NCBI RefSeq assembly: GCF_000403435.2
Contig: NZ_KE159709.1
Coordinates: 186,001-250,000, forward strand
Reading direction: 5' to 3'
DNA: 64,000 nucleotides
Origin: Oscillibacter sp. 1-3
Lineage (GTDB): Bacteria; Bacillota; Clostridia; Oscillospirales; Oscillospiraceae
In this document: positions 18,423-27,554 of the stretch, one piece after another
Layout of the letters: every line of letters starts with the position of its first letter
Position numbering within the stretch: position 1 is the stretch's first letter
Translations under genes and position numbers: made by a program
The notes under the pieces: model-generated
Told to the model about the DNA's origin: nothing
The model's database searches: none
What the model saw: only the letters and a program-made list of their open reading frames with translations

Positions 18423-19426
18423 TGGCGACCTTCACCGCAATCCGAAACAAGAAGCAGACCGCAGGGGCAATGGCGGGCGTGCTGTCTTATGTGGTGCAAG
18501 CAAAGAAGACGGTGTTGGACGGTGCGTGTCTGGTCACCGGGAGCAACTGCGTGCCCCAGGCATCCTACCTGGAGATGATGACCACCAAGCAGCGGTTCCG
18601 AAAAACAGACGGCAGGCAGTTCTATCACTTTGTGCAATCCTTTTCTCAGGAAGATGATCTCACGCCTCAGGAGGCCAACGTGATTGGCCTGGAGCTGGCG
18701 CAGAGGGCATTTCCTGGTTACGAGGTGGTGATCGCCACCCACATCGACACCAACCACCTCCACAATCACCTTGTGGTGAACAGCGTCAGCTGTGAGAACG
18801 GCAGGAAGCTCCACCAGAACCGTGATACCCTGCTGGCGCATCGGAAACTCAACGATGAGATCTGCATGGCTTACGGACTGCGGGTGCTGGAGGAGCCGGA
18901 GAAGTATCCGAAGAAAAAGCGGATAAAGCCCGGCGAGTATCAGGCTGGATTGCGATACGACAGCTGGAAGTTGGATTTAATCCAGGCCATCAACGAGGCA
19001 CTGGAGTACGCCGCGGACCGGGAGAGCTTCATTGAGAACATGGAGTACGAGGGCTATGAAGTGACCTGGACGGATACCCGGAAGCACATCACCTTCACCT
19101 GTCCCAACGGGCGCAAGTGCCGGGACAGCAGCCTCCACGACGAGACTTTTCTCAAAGAAAATCTGGAAGCAGTGTTTGTCTATCGACAGGTCATGGGATT
19201 TCAACCCGGCAGCATGGAGCCTGACAAGGGATGGATGGGTGATCTGGCCAGTGGTCTCCTTCAACTGGGCAAAGAGATGGAACACAACGAGGACCTGCCT
19301 CAACTCCCTACACCACCCACATGGACGGACAGCAAGCAGCGCCGCAGGGAGGCCTTAAAGAAGCTGGCGATGGGACAGAGGCTCACCAGCGACACGCACA
19401 GCCACAGCCAGAGCATGAGTATGTAG
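18422..19426 (+). CDS. mobA: MOBP-like relaxase (MobA/VirD2 family), short form
   Basis: 334 residues. The HUH metal site reads THIDTNHLHNH (His107, 112, 114, 116), and a conserved Tyr lies near the start in GVLSYVVQ (Tyr23), the likely nucleophile. The enzyme would nick oriT and carry the strand to the recipient. It lacks the long C-terminal helicase or primase part of larger relaxases and ends in a His/Ser-rich tail. Coupled to mobC. Confidence 0.88.
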   Translation: MATFTAIRNKKQTAGAMAGVLSYVVQAKKTVLDGACLVTGSNCVPQASYLEMMTTKQRFRKTDGRQFYHFVQSFSQEDDLTPQEANVIGLELAQRAFPGYEVVIATHIDTNHLHNHLVVNSVSCENGRKLHQNRDTLLAHRKLNDEICMAYGLRVLEEPEKYPKKKRIKPGEYQAGLRYDSWKLDLIQAINEALEYAADRESFIENMEYEGYEVTWTDTRKHITFTCPNGRKCRDSSLHDETFLKENLEAVFVYRQVMGFQPGSMEPDKGWMGDLASGLLQLGKEMEHNEDLPQLPTPPTWTDSKQRRREALKKLAMGQRLTSDTHSHSQSMSM

Positions 19427-19439
19427 AAAGGAAATTTTT

Positions 19440-20618
19440 ATGGCAAGTATCAAGAAACTGGACACACGCAAGTTCAAGATTACCGTCAGTAACGGTTATC
19501 GCTCTGACGGCAGAAAGATCAGCAGGGCCAAGACCATCACAGTCCCGCAGACAGTAGGCGGCAGAGGAATCCCGCAGTACGTCGCACACGAAGCGGAAGA
19601 GTTCGAGAAGCTGGTCAAGAGCGGCTACTGCGAGGACGGGGAGATGACGTTCCAGGAGTACGCGACCCGCTGGCTGGAGCGGCAGACGAAGTACGCTCCG
19701 AGTACCCTCGGTTTCTACTGCCGGTCTCTGGAGACAGTCTATCCGATGATTGGCAGTATCCGGCTGAATAAGTTGCGCCCCATTGCTCTGGAGAATCTTC
19801 TGGCGGAGCTTCGGAAAAGGACCTGGCGGGGCGGGCCGATTCAGGAGAGCACAGTGCAGAAGTATCTAACGGTGGTCTCCGCTGTGCTAAGTGACGCCAA
19901 GCGAAATGAGATCATCGAGAAGAACCCCGCCCGGATGATTGATCTGCCGGAGACGGCTGCACGAATGCAGGTGATTCCCACCGATGAGGAGGCCCGCCGC
20001 TTCTTGGATCTGTTGGCAGAAGAGGATGATCCGTATAAGACTTTCTACGCCCTGGCAATCTACACCGGTTGCCGCAGGGGCGAGCTGTGCGCCCTGAAGT
20101 GGCAGGACTTCATCATGAACGGGAACGAGAGCATCCTGACCGTCAGCCGCTCCCACAGCTCGGTTCCAGGGAAGGGCGTGGTCGAGGGAACCACGAAAAA
20201 TGGTCAGTGCCGGACGATCTATCTCAGCGAGGATATGACCAGCATTCTTCGCAGTTACTGCTACTTGAAAATGCGTGAGGCACAGGAAAACGGATTTGAG
20301 ATGGGCGATTATGTGTTCACGAATGAGGATGGGAAACTGATACACCCCGATACTTTTTCCAGGTATCTCCGGCGGATCTATGATGAAAACGGATTCCCAA
20401 GGGAGTTTCATCTTCACACGCTCCGCCATTATTTTGTTTCGACGATGCTTCACAACGGCGTGGACAAGCAAACTGTAGCGGAGCTGGCTGGCCACGGCGA
20501 CACTGGCTTCCTGGAGCGAACCTACTGCCACCCTCAGCTTCGGCTTAAATGTGAGGCGGCCAGGATCCATGCGCAGACCGTGTTTGATTTCAGCGGCAGG
20601 AAATCTGAGAGCGCGTGA
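19440..20618 (+). CDS. Tyrosine site-specific integrase 1
   Basis: 392 residues. Starts MASIKKLD, then an AP2-like arm-binding region, a SAM-like core-binding domain (about 75-175) and the catalytic domain. Visible catalytic residues: Arg in TGCRRGELCALKW, the HTLRHYF box, GHGDTGFLERTY with the terminal Tyr. AAGGAAA lies a few bases upstream. Likely excision/integration enzyme of the element. Confidence 0.9.
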   Translation: MASIKKLDTRKFKITVSNGYRSDGRKISRAKTITVPQTVGGRGIPQYVAHEAEEFEKLVKSGYCEDGEMTFQEYATRWLERQTKYAPSTLGFYCRSLETVYPMIGSIRLNKLRPIALENLLAELRKRTWRGGPIQESTVQKYLTVVSAVLSDAKRNEIIEKNPARMIDLPETAARMQVIPTDEEARRFLDLLAEEDDPYKTFYALAIYTGCRRGELCALKWQDFIMNGNESILTVSRSHSSVPGKGVVEGTTKNGQCRTIYLSEDMTSILRSYCYLKMREAQENGFEMGDYVFTNEDGKLIHPDTFSRYLRRIYDENGFPREFHLHTLRHYFVSTMLHNGVDKQTVAELAGHGDTGFLERTYCHPQLRLKCEAARIHAQTVFDFSGRKSESA

Positions 20619-20743
20619 TTGTTGCTATCGTAGAATCTCCGCTCAAGATCAAAAAAGCAGTAGCTATACGGCGGCAGATGGAGTATGTTGTGCTTGCCAA
20701 AATAAACCTCAGCCAGACTGAGGTCAGAAGGGGAGATGCAGAC

Positions 20744-21919
20744 ATGGCAAGTATCCGGAAACGGGGGAACAGTTACCTCCTGGTAGTCTCCATGGGTTAT
20801 GATCATAACGGCAAGCGCCGGCTGCCGCAGCAGAAGACGGTGAAGCCGCCGGAGGGGCTGACGCCAAAGCAGAGAGAAAAATGGCTCAACGAGCAGGCGA
20901 TGCTCTTTGAGCGGGCGTGCAAGGACACGCCGGTGACGGTGGACAAGAGCATCACCCTGATAGAGTACGTCCAGATCTGGCTCCGGGACGTTGCGCCCAA
21001 CAAGTTGGCGAAGTCCACATTGGCCCGGGACAAGCAGGACATCGACCGCTTCCTGCCGTATCTGGGCGGGTACAAGCTGACAGAGCTCCGCCCCAAGAAT
21101 TTCCGGGATCTCTACAACGAACTGCGGAAGCAGATCAGTCAGAATACGGGAAAGCCGCTCTCCGAGTACACGGTAGAGGGAGTCCACGCATGCCTGTGCG
21201 GGATCCTTTCCGATGCCATGGAGAGCGGCTTTATCAATCACAATCCGGCCTGGAGAACCTACAAATACTCCGGCAAAAAGAAGGAAAAGGTGATCGCGGA
21301 CGAGGAGACCATGCAGAAGATCATCGCGGCGCTGGAGAATGAGAGCCTCAAATACGAGACCTACTACAAGCTGATCATCGCCACGGGAATGCGGCGCGGC
21401 GAGTGCTGCGGCCTGAAGTGGTCCGATATCGACTACGAGAAAAACAGCATCCACATCCAGCGGAACGTGGTGAAGATCACTGGCGAGGACATCATCGTCA
21501 AGGACACCAAGACAGCGGCAGGGGACAGATACGTCTACTTCTCCCCTGAGATGGAGAGCCTGCTGAAGGAGTACAAGCGTGAGTGTGTCTGGCAGGCGGA
21601 CGCCTACGAGAACCGCGAGCTGACCGAGGACGACTTCGTGTTCCGCAGACACGACAGCCGGGATCCCATGACGCCCAGCACCTTCACCTGGAGGTTCAAG
21701 ATGATCCTGAAGAAGAACGGCCTTCCGGAAAAGTTGAACGTGCATTCCCTCCGTCACAGCAACGCCAGCCTCCTGATCGCTAACGGCACCGATGTGGCGA
21801 CAGTGGCCAGTCTCCTGGGGCACAGCCAGCCCTCCACCACGCTGGACACCTACACCCATGCCTTCGACAAGAACAAGAAAGCGGCCAGCGAGGCGCTACA
21901 GCGGGGATTGGACATTTAA
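20744..21919 (+). CDS. Tyrosine site-specific integrase 2
   Basis: 391 residues, starting MASIRKRGN. ATG at 20744 is chosen because AAGGGGAG lies 8 nt upstream; the in-frame extension back to 20615 has no ribosome site. Catalytic residues: TGMRRGECCGLKW, HSLRHSNASLL, LGHSQPSTTLDTYTH. It resembles Tn916/phage-type integrases more than integrase 1 does. A small hairpin (CCTCAG/CTGAGG, 20707-20723) sits in its leader. Two intact integrases in tandem may act together or reflect stacked insertions. Confidence 0.9.
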   Translation: MASIRKRGNSYLLVVSMGYDHNGKRRLPQQKTVKPPEGLTPKQREKWLNEQAMLFERACKDTPVTVDKSITLIEYVQIWLRDVAPNKLAKSTLARDKQDIDRFLPYLGGYKLTELRPKNFRDLYNELRKQISQNTGKPLSEYTVEGVHACLCGILSDAMESGFINHNPAWRTYKYSGKKKEKVIADEETMQKIIAALENESLKYETYYKLIIATGMRRGECCGLKWSDIDYEKNSIHIQRNVVKITGEDIIVKDTKTAAGDRYVYFSPEMESLLKEYKRECVWQADAYENRELTEDDFVFRRHDSRDPMTPSTFTWRFKMILKKNGLPEKLNVHSLRHSNASLLIANGTDVATVASLLGHSQPSTTLDTYTHAFDKNKKAASEALQRGLDI

Positions 21920-21931
21920 ACGGAGTCTAAC

Positions 21932-21977
21932 ACATAAGCGGCCCCCTGGCAGAGCTCTGCCGGAGGGCCGCTTATGT
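21932..21977. terminator. Large hairpin at the right end of the mobile element
   Basis: Outer arms ACATAAGCGGCC and GGCCGCTTATGT enclose the palindrome GGCAGAGCTCTGCC. It lies 12 bp after integrase 2 and runs into the end of the opposite-strand membrane gene, so it could stop transcription from both sides. It may also be part of the element boundary. There is no strong T run. Confidence 0.65.
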
Positions 21978-22340
21978 ACTATTCGGCGGGGGTTCTTCCT
22001 GTGCTGCGTCCGGCTTTGTCGGTTCTTGGGGGATGGAGGAAGATTCCGTCTTGGTGGGTTCGTTCAGCAGCTGTTTCAGGGAGTCGCAGACCTTGGTAAA
22101 GTACTTGGCAATGGGCTCCAGAAGGATGCCGCTCAGATACTCCGCCTTTGGCATGTAGTCCGCCACGAAACGGGCTGCCAGCGCGATGGCGCCATACCCC
22201 ACAAACAGCAGGAGGATCTTTTTGACGCCCCGAAAGAACAGGCCTCTGTCAAAGCCCGACTTCCAGGAGCCGTATCCGGTTCCGATGATTTGGTTGGCGG
22301 TCATCAGGACCACCAAGATGAAAATCAGCTGGAGACTCAT
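21972..22340 (-). CDS. Small holin-like membrane protein
   Basis: 122 residues. An N-terminal membrane helix (LIFILVVLMTANQIIG), a second hydrophobic segment (ILLLFVGYGAIALAARFVA), then an amphipathic stretch and a Pro/Glu-rich cytosolic tail. The pattern recalls phage or toxin-secretion holins. The ribosome site is weak (CAGGAT). No other phage gene is nearby, so a remnant or adopted holin is plausible; this is inference. Confidence 0.55.
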   Translation of the reverse strand: MSLQLIFILVVLMTANQIIGTGYGSWKSGFDRGLFFRGVKKILLLFVGYGAIALAARFVADYMPKAEYLSGILLEPIAKYFTKVCDSLKQLLNEPTKTESSSIPQEPTKPDAAQEEPPPNST

Positions 22341-22379
22341 ATCCTGACCATCCGTTTCTATCAGTACAAGAGTGTATGC

Positions 22380-22916
22380 TTAGTAATTCTCCGCGTGGAC
22401 CTCAAAATAAGCCTGGGGATGAGCGCAGACAGGGCAGATGTCCGGGGCGGAAGTACCTACTACGATATGTCCGCAGTTCCGGCACTCCCAAACCTTAACC
22501 TCGCTCTTCTTAAAGACCTCCTGGGCCTCTACGTTGCGGAGCAGGGCCCGATACCGCTCCTCGTGGTGCTTCTCGATCTCGCCAACCATACGGAATTTCG
22601 CTGCCAGTTCCGGGAAGCCCTCCGCCTCGGCGGTCTTGGCAAAGCCCTCGTACATATCCGTCCACTCGTAGTTCTCCCCGTCAGCGGCAGCTCCCAGGTT
22701 CTCAGCAGTGGACCCGATACCCTCCAGTTCCTTGAACCACATCTTGGCGTGTTCCTTCTCGTTATCGGCGGTCTTCAGAAAGAGAGCGGCGATCTGCTCA
22801 AAGCCCTCCTTCTTGGCTTTGGAGGCGAAGTAGGTGTACTTGTTCCGGGCCTGGGACTCCCCGGCGAAAGCGGCCTCCAGGTTTTTCTCGGTCTGGGTTC
22901 CGGCGTATTTGGACAT
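22380..22916 (-). CDS. rbr: Rubrerythrin
   Basis: 178 residues: an N-terminal ferritin-like diiron domain ([33 protein letters not shown] give the Glu/His ligands) and a C-terminal rubredoxin-like iron site (CRNCGH...[11 protein letters not shown]). A cytosolic peroxide reductase of anaerobes. AAAGGAGG lies upstream. Single gene; no redox partner is adjacent. Confidence 0.95.
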   Translation of the reverse strand: MSKYAGTQTEKNLEAAFAGESQARNKYTYFASKAKKEGFEQIAALFLKTADNEKEHAKMWFKELEGIGSTAENLGAAADGENYEWTDMYEGFAKTAEAEGFPELAAKFRMVGEIEKHHEERYRALLRNVEAQEVFKKSEVKVWECRNCGHIVVGTSAPDICPVCAHPQAYFEVHAENY

Positions 22917-22963
22917 GGTAAGTTCCTCCTTTTGAAATTTGAGAAATAGACGCGATAAGTTAT

Positions 22964-22998
22964 GAAAAAGCCCTGAAAACGAAGCTTTCAGGGCTTTT
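22964..22998 (-). terminator. Terminator of the tRNA-Arg gene
   Basis: Arms AAAAGCCCTGAAA and TTTCAGGGCTTTT directly abut the tRNA CCA end and are followed on the minus strand by a T run. It can also serve as a barrier upstream of rbr. Confidence 0.88.
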
Positions 22999-23074
22999 GG
23001 TACGCCCGACTGGATTCGAACCAGCGGCCTTCAGAGTCGGAGTCTGACGCGCTATCCAACTGCGCCACGGGCGC
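22998..23074 (-). tRNA. tRNA-Arg (anticodon CCG)
   Basis: The cloverleaf folds by hand. Acceptor GCGCCCG pairs with CGGGCGT. D arm: GCGC/GCGC. Anticodon stem: TCAGA/TCTGA with loop CTCCGAC (anticodon CCG, reading CGG). T arm: GCTGG/CCAGT with TTCGAAT. CCA is encoded. No integrated element is attached to its 3' end; the mobilizable element ends about 1 kb away. Confidence 0.97.
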
Positions 23075-23210
23075 GTACCTAAGAGAATATGAACTTGTTT
23101 TAATTGGTATTTAGGAGGATCTCCCCTATGTGCCTTAAGCAGTATAACAGAAAAATTCCCCCGTGTAAAGAGTTTCTTTCGCTTTTTTCCAAAATTTCAA
23201 AATATAACCC

Positions 23211-23242
23211 CTGGGGAGGCCGCTGGAGAACGGCCTCCCCAG
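23211..23242 (-). terminator. Terminator of serA
   Basis: Arms CTGGGGAGGCCG and CGGCCTCCCCAG with an 8-nt loop, 5 bp after the serA stop, followed on the minus strand by a T-rich stretch. Confidence 0.8.
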
Positions 23243-23247
23243 GGCCC

Positions 23248-24414
23248 TCACTCGATTACCCGCACCCGGATTACATTGGCCAGGCACTTTACATCCTCAA
23301 TGACCGCCTGCTCCACCCGAGCTCCCAGGTCTACCAGGGTGTAGGCGTAATCTCCGCGGGACTTGTTGCTCATGTTCTCCACATTCACGCCGTCCTGGCT
23401 CAAGAGCGCCGTGATATTCGCCAGCATGGCCGGTACGTTCCGGTGGATGATGCACATCCGCATGATCCCGCTGCGTTCCAGCGAAACGCTGGGCAGATTC
23501 ACAGAGTTGCGGATGTTGCCGTTTTCCAGGTAGTCCGTCAGTTCATCCACCGCCATGACGGCGCAGTTCTGCTCGCTCTCCGGAGTGGAGGCCCCGAGGT
23601 GGGGCATGGCCACCACATGGGGAGCCTGCACCAGGCGGTTGGTGGGGAAGTCGGTGATATAGGCCGCCACCCATCCGGTGTCCAGGGCCGCCAGCATGGC
23701 GTCGTCGTCCACGATCTCTCCCCGGGCCAGGTTGATGAACCGGACGCCGCGTTTCATGGCGGCAATGGCCTTGGCGTCAATGATGTGCCTGGTTTTGTCC
23801 GTGAAATGAATGTGGATGGTGACGTAGTCCGCCCGCTTGTACAGCTCGTTGATGTCCTTGACCACATGGATGTGCCGGTCCAGCCGCAGGGCGGCGTCTA
23901 CGGAGAGGTAGGGGTCGTAGCCGTAGACGTCCATGCCCAGGGACAGGGCGATGTTGGCTACCAGCGCGCCGATGGCCCCCAGCCCGATGACGCCCAGCGT
24001 CTTTTTGTACAGCTCCGGCCCGGCGTAGGCGGATTTGCCCTTTTCCACCACCGTGGTCACATCTACGCCGGCTTCCACCTGGCTCCGGACCCAGCGGATG
24101 GCCCCATCCACATCCCGGGAGCCCATGAGCATGGCGCACAGCACTAGTTCCTTGACGGCGTTGGCATTGGCGCCGGGGGTGGAGAACACGGCGATTCCCG
24201 CCTCGGAACAGCGGTCAATGGGAATATTGTTCACCCCCACTCCGGCCCGGGCGATGGCCAGCAGGCTCTCCGGCAGGGGATAGTCCAACAGCTTCGCGGA
24301 GCGGACCAGAATGCCGTCCTCATTGGTCTCGCTGTCAGAGACGGCATAGCGTTCCGGATTAAAACGGTTCAGGCCAACGGGGGAGATCTTGTTGAATGTC
24401 TTGATGCGGTACAT
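23248..24414 (-). CDS. serA: D-3-phosphoglycerate dehydrogenase
   Basis: 388 residues. Substrate-binding halves flank a Rossmann NAD domain (GVIGLGAIGALVANIA). Catalytic-site Arg in INLARGEIVDD and His in AMPHLGAST are present, and a C-terminal ACT domain (about 315-388) suggests serine feedback. First step of serine synthesis from 3-phosphoglycerate. ATG at 24414 has AGGAGG 8 nt upstream; the reading frame stays open further upstream but crosses the promoter. serB and serC are not adjacent. Confidence 0.92.
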   Translation of the reverse strand: MYRIKTFNKISPVGLNRFNPERYAVSDSETNEDGILVRSAKLLDYPLPESLLAIARAGVGVNNIPIDRCSEAGIAVFSTPGANANAVKELVLCAMLMGSRDVDGAIRWVRSQVEAGVDVTTVVEKGKSAYAGPELYKKTLGVIGLGAIGALVANIALSLGMDVYGYDPYLSVDAALRLDRHIHVVKDINELYKRADYVTIHIHFTDKTRHIIDAKAIAAMKRGVRFINLARGEIVDDDAMLAALDTGWVAAYITDFPTNRLVQAPHVVAMPHLGASTPESEQNCAVMAVDELTDYLENGNIRNSVNLPSVSLERSGIMRMCIIHRNVPAMLANITALLSQDGVNVENMSNKSRGDYAYTLVDLGARVEQAVIEDVKCLANVIRVRVIE

Positions 24415-24454
24415 GGCAATTGCCTCCTGGGCGGCCCCAGCGGGCCGCGTTACT

Positions 24455-24493
24455 TGCCCGGGAACGTGCGGCGCTGGCGCCGCTTCCCCGGCA
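24455..24493 (-). promoter_or_regulatory. Stable hairpin in the serA leader
   Basis: Nested inverted repeats between promoter and start codon: outer TGCCGGGGAA with TTCCCGGGCA, inner GCGGCGC/GCGCCGC with a 2-nt loop. There is no U tract, so it is not an obvious terminator. It may affect mRNA stability or translation. Confidence 0.6.
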
Positions 24494-24501
24494 GCACCTT
24501 T

Positions 24502-24531
24502 ATTATAGGCACTTGAAAGGGGAGGGGTCAA
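24502..24531 (-). promoter_or_regulatory. Predicted sigma-A promoter of serA
   Basis: On the minus strand TTGACC (24526-24531) and TATAAT (24502-24507) with an 18-bp spacer, about 90 bp before the start codon. Confidence 0.75.
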
Positions 24532-24656
24532 TGTGCGGAGGGACGAAAAAAAGGGCCGGAGGGGCGAAATTCTTGGTAAAAAAGGTATGACCTCGAAAAA
24601 GCGGCATTTTGACGGATAAAAAAGGCTGAAAACTTGAAAAGATGTGGATTTTTCCA

Positions 24657-24685
24657 TTGAAATGCTGGGAAAATAAGGCTATAAT
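24657..24685 (+). promoter_or_regulatory. Predicted sigma-A promoter of typA
   Basis: TTGAAA (24657-24662) and TATAAT (24680-24685) are 17 bp apart. Transcription would begin near 24692, giving a leader of about 220 nt. Confidence 0.75.
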
Positions 24686-24691
24686 TAAAAA

Positions 24692-24913
24692 ACGTATGTA
24701 AAATGGGAAGTCCCGAGCCCGGATACGCCGAGGTCCGGCCCTGCCGGAAAACTGTCCCCGCCTGATGGCGGGACTCCTCTTTTCTCTGGTGTTCCGCCTC
24801 TCCCTGCAAAATCTCCGGTTTTGCGGGGTTTCGTAATCCAAAAGACGGCGCTTCGCGCCGCCCCGTCAAAGATGGGGCCTCGTAATCTTGCCGTAGGACA
24901 AAGGAGATCATTT
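24692..24913 (+). promoter_or_regulatory. Structured 5' leader of typA
   Basis: About 220 nt without a gene. It holds three hairpins: CCCGCC-tgat-GGCGGG; CCCTGCAAAA with TTTTGCGGGG; and CGGCG-cttcg-CGCCG. A T-rich stretch follows the first stem. No known riboswitch motif was recognised. Confidence 0.5.
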
Positions 24914-26731
<1,818 letters not shown>

Positions 26732-26734
<3 letters not shown>

Positions 26735-26926
26735 GGGGGGAGCAGGCTCCCCCCTTAGCCCCCGCCAGTGACGTCGGTCACTGGTGTGCACACCCTGGGG
26801 GTGCGCGGGTCGAGGTATTTTCGGCAGGCACATGTCCTGCCGAAAATGATTGAAATTTCTTGATTTGCCTCCGGCAAATCAACCGGGGAAACCGCAGGTT
26901 TCCCCGGGCCCCCTTCCTGCGGGAAG
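26732..26926. repeat. Array of seven consecutive hairpins after typA
   Basis: Seven stems in 195 bp: 26732-26757 (TAAGGGGGGAG), 26765-26784 (CCAGTGAC), 26788-26806 (one mismatch), 26817-26847 (ATTTTCGGCAGG), 26860-26882 (TTGATTTGCC), 26883-26907 (CCGGGGAAACC) and 26913-26926 (CTTCC). Five of them have perfect stems of 8-12 bp with loops of 3-7 nt. The stem sequences differ from one another, so this is not a simple tandem repeat. The first stem probably terminates typA. No coding capacity was seen. Confidence 0.8.
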
Positions 26927-27076
26927 CCAATGTGACACAAATGAACACCCGAGAGGAAACACGATTGTAAAGATCGTGCTTTTTCTTTTATCCAATATCC
27001 AAATGGAGGTCCTTAGGCCTGCTGAATTGCACCCCATTTGTCAGACAGTGCAATAGTAAATCAACACAATCGATTG

Positions 27077-27105
27077 TTGACGATTAAGATGTTTCATGTT
27101 ATAAT
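27077..27105 (+). promoter_or_regulatory. Predicted strong sigma-A promoter of the NSS-transporter leader
   Basis: TTGACG (27077-27082) and a perfect TATAAT (27100-27105) with a 17-bp spacer. It is 450 bp upstream of the transporter start; no open frame in between is credible. Confidence 0.8.
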
Positions 27106-27111
27106 ATACAT

Positions 27112-27300
27112 AATGTGAATTTCTCCGGAAGTCTTTGTGCTTGCCCCACCCACAATATCCCAATTCTGCTTCCAGTTTTGTCCCTGTGGGAACAGCGTTG
27201 AGATCAAGTGCTGAGTAAAAAGAAGAGTCCAGAGTAGTTCATTGCGAATTACTCCGGGTTCTTTTTTGTTGCCCTTTTGGCAACGGGCGAGGGGTAATTC
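27112..27300 (+). ncRNA. Leader RNA segment 1 with terminator and competing stem
   Basis: It begins just after the promoter. A T-tailed imperfect hairpin at about 27221-27267 resembles an intrinsic terminator. Its 3' half contains GAATTACTCC (27246-27255), which can instead pair with GGGGTAATTC (27291-27300) around an inner stem GTTGCC/GGCAAC (27268-27284). Mutually exclusive stems of this sort are typical of attenuators. Alternatively it is a free small RNA of about 155 nt. No known class was recognised. Confidence 0.5.
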
Positions 27301-27337
27301 GGATGATTTTTACATGAAAATTGAGAGTCGGTGCCTG

Positions 27338-27525
27338 CCTCGTCACTGGAAAAGCCCTGTAGGGAGGGCGTTGGGAGTGAGTTTGGAAGGGTGCGCCGTG
27401 GCCAATCTTGAGCGAAAAAGTGCCCAAACGAAAAGCCGGCGGGACAGCTTTTGCAGATCGTTCTCCCAGGGGACGAGGTATCTTTCGCAACGGAAGAGCC
27501 CGCGGCATTGCCGCAGGCTCTTTTT
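27338..27525 (+). ncRNA. Riboswitch-like multi-stem leader RNA with terminator
   Basis: A closing stem pairs CCTCGTC (27338-27344) with GACGAGG (27472-27478) and continues with CTGG/CCAG. Inside lie a hairpin GCCCT/AGGGC (27354-27369), a long arm GTTTGG/CCAAAC (27381-27429) and a hairpin AAAAGC/GCTTTT (27431-27452). An intrinsic terminator follows (GAGCC-GCGG arms, 27496-27520, then T5), 30 bp before the transporter start. An aptamer-like junction plus terminator is riboswitch architecture. It matches no consensus I know. Confidence 0.6.
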
Positions 27526-27554
27526 CAGCATGGAGAAAAGAGAGGAATTGATTT

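Larger units (their letters stand above)
15650..21977. mobile_element. Integrative mobilizable element (approximate limits)
   Basis: One strand encodes, in order, a RepA-like ATPase, a structured non-coding gap, MobC, a MOBP-like relaxase and two tyrosine integrases. The run ends at a large hairpin. There is no type IV secretion gene, so transfer would need a helper. Base composition and codon use are less GC-biased than in the host operons. I could not find convincing direct repeats marking attL/attR; the left limit is uncertain and depends on whether the DUF6076-like gene belongs to it. Confidence 0.75.

Noticed and set aside
21972..22340. Prophage
   Set aside because: A single holin-like protein without any other phage gene does not support a prophage.
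22998..23074. tRNA-Arg as attachment site of the mobilizable element
   Set aside because: No repeat of the tRNA 3' end was found, and rubrerythrin and the holin-like gene lie between.
27112..27267. Possible 6S RNA
   Set aside because: Size, promoter and terminator fit a small RNA, but the two ends do not pair into the long closing rod of 6S RNA.
27386..27405. Partial resemblance to a T-box motif (AGGGTG...CCG) in the NSS leader
   Set aside because: The GGxACCGCG part and the specifier-loop features are missing, so a T-box is not supported.
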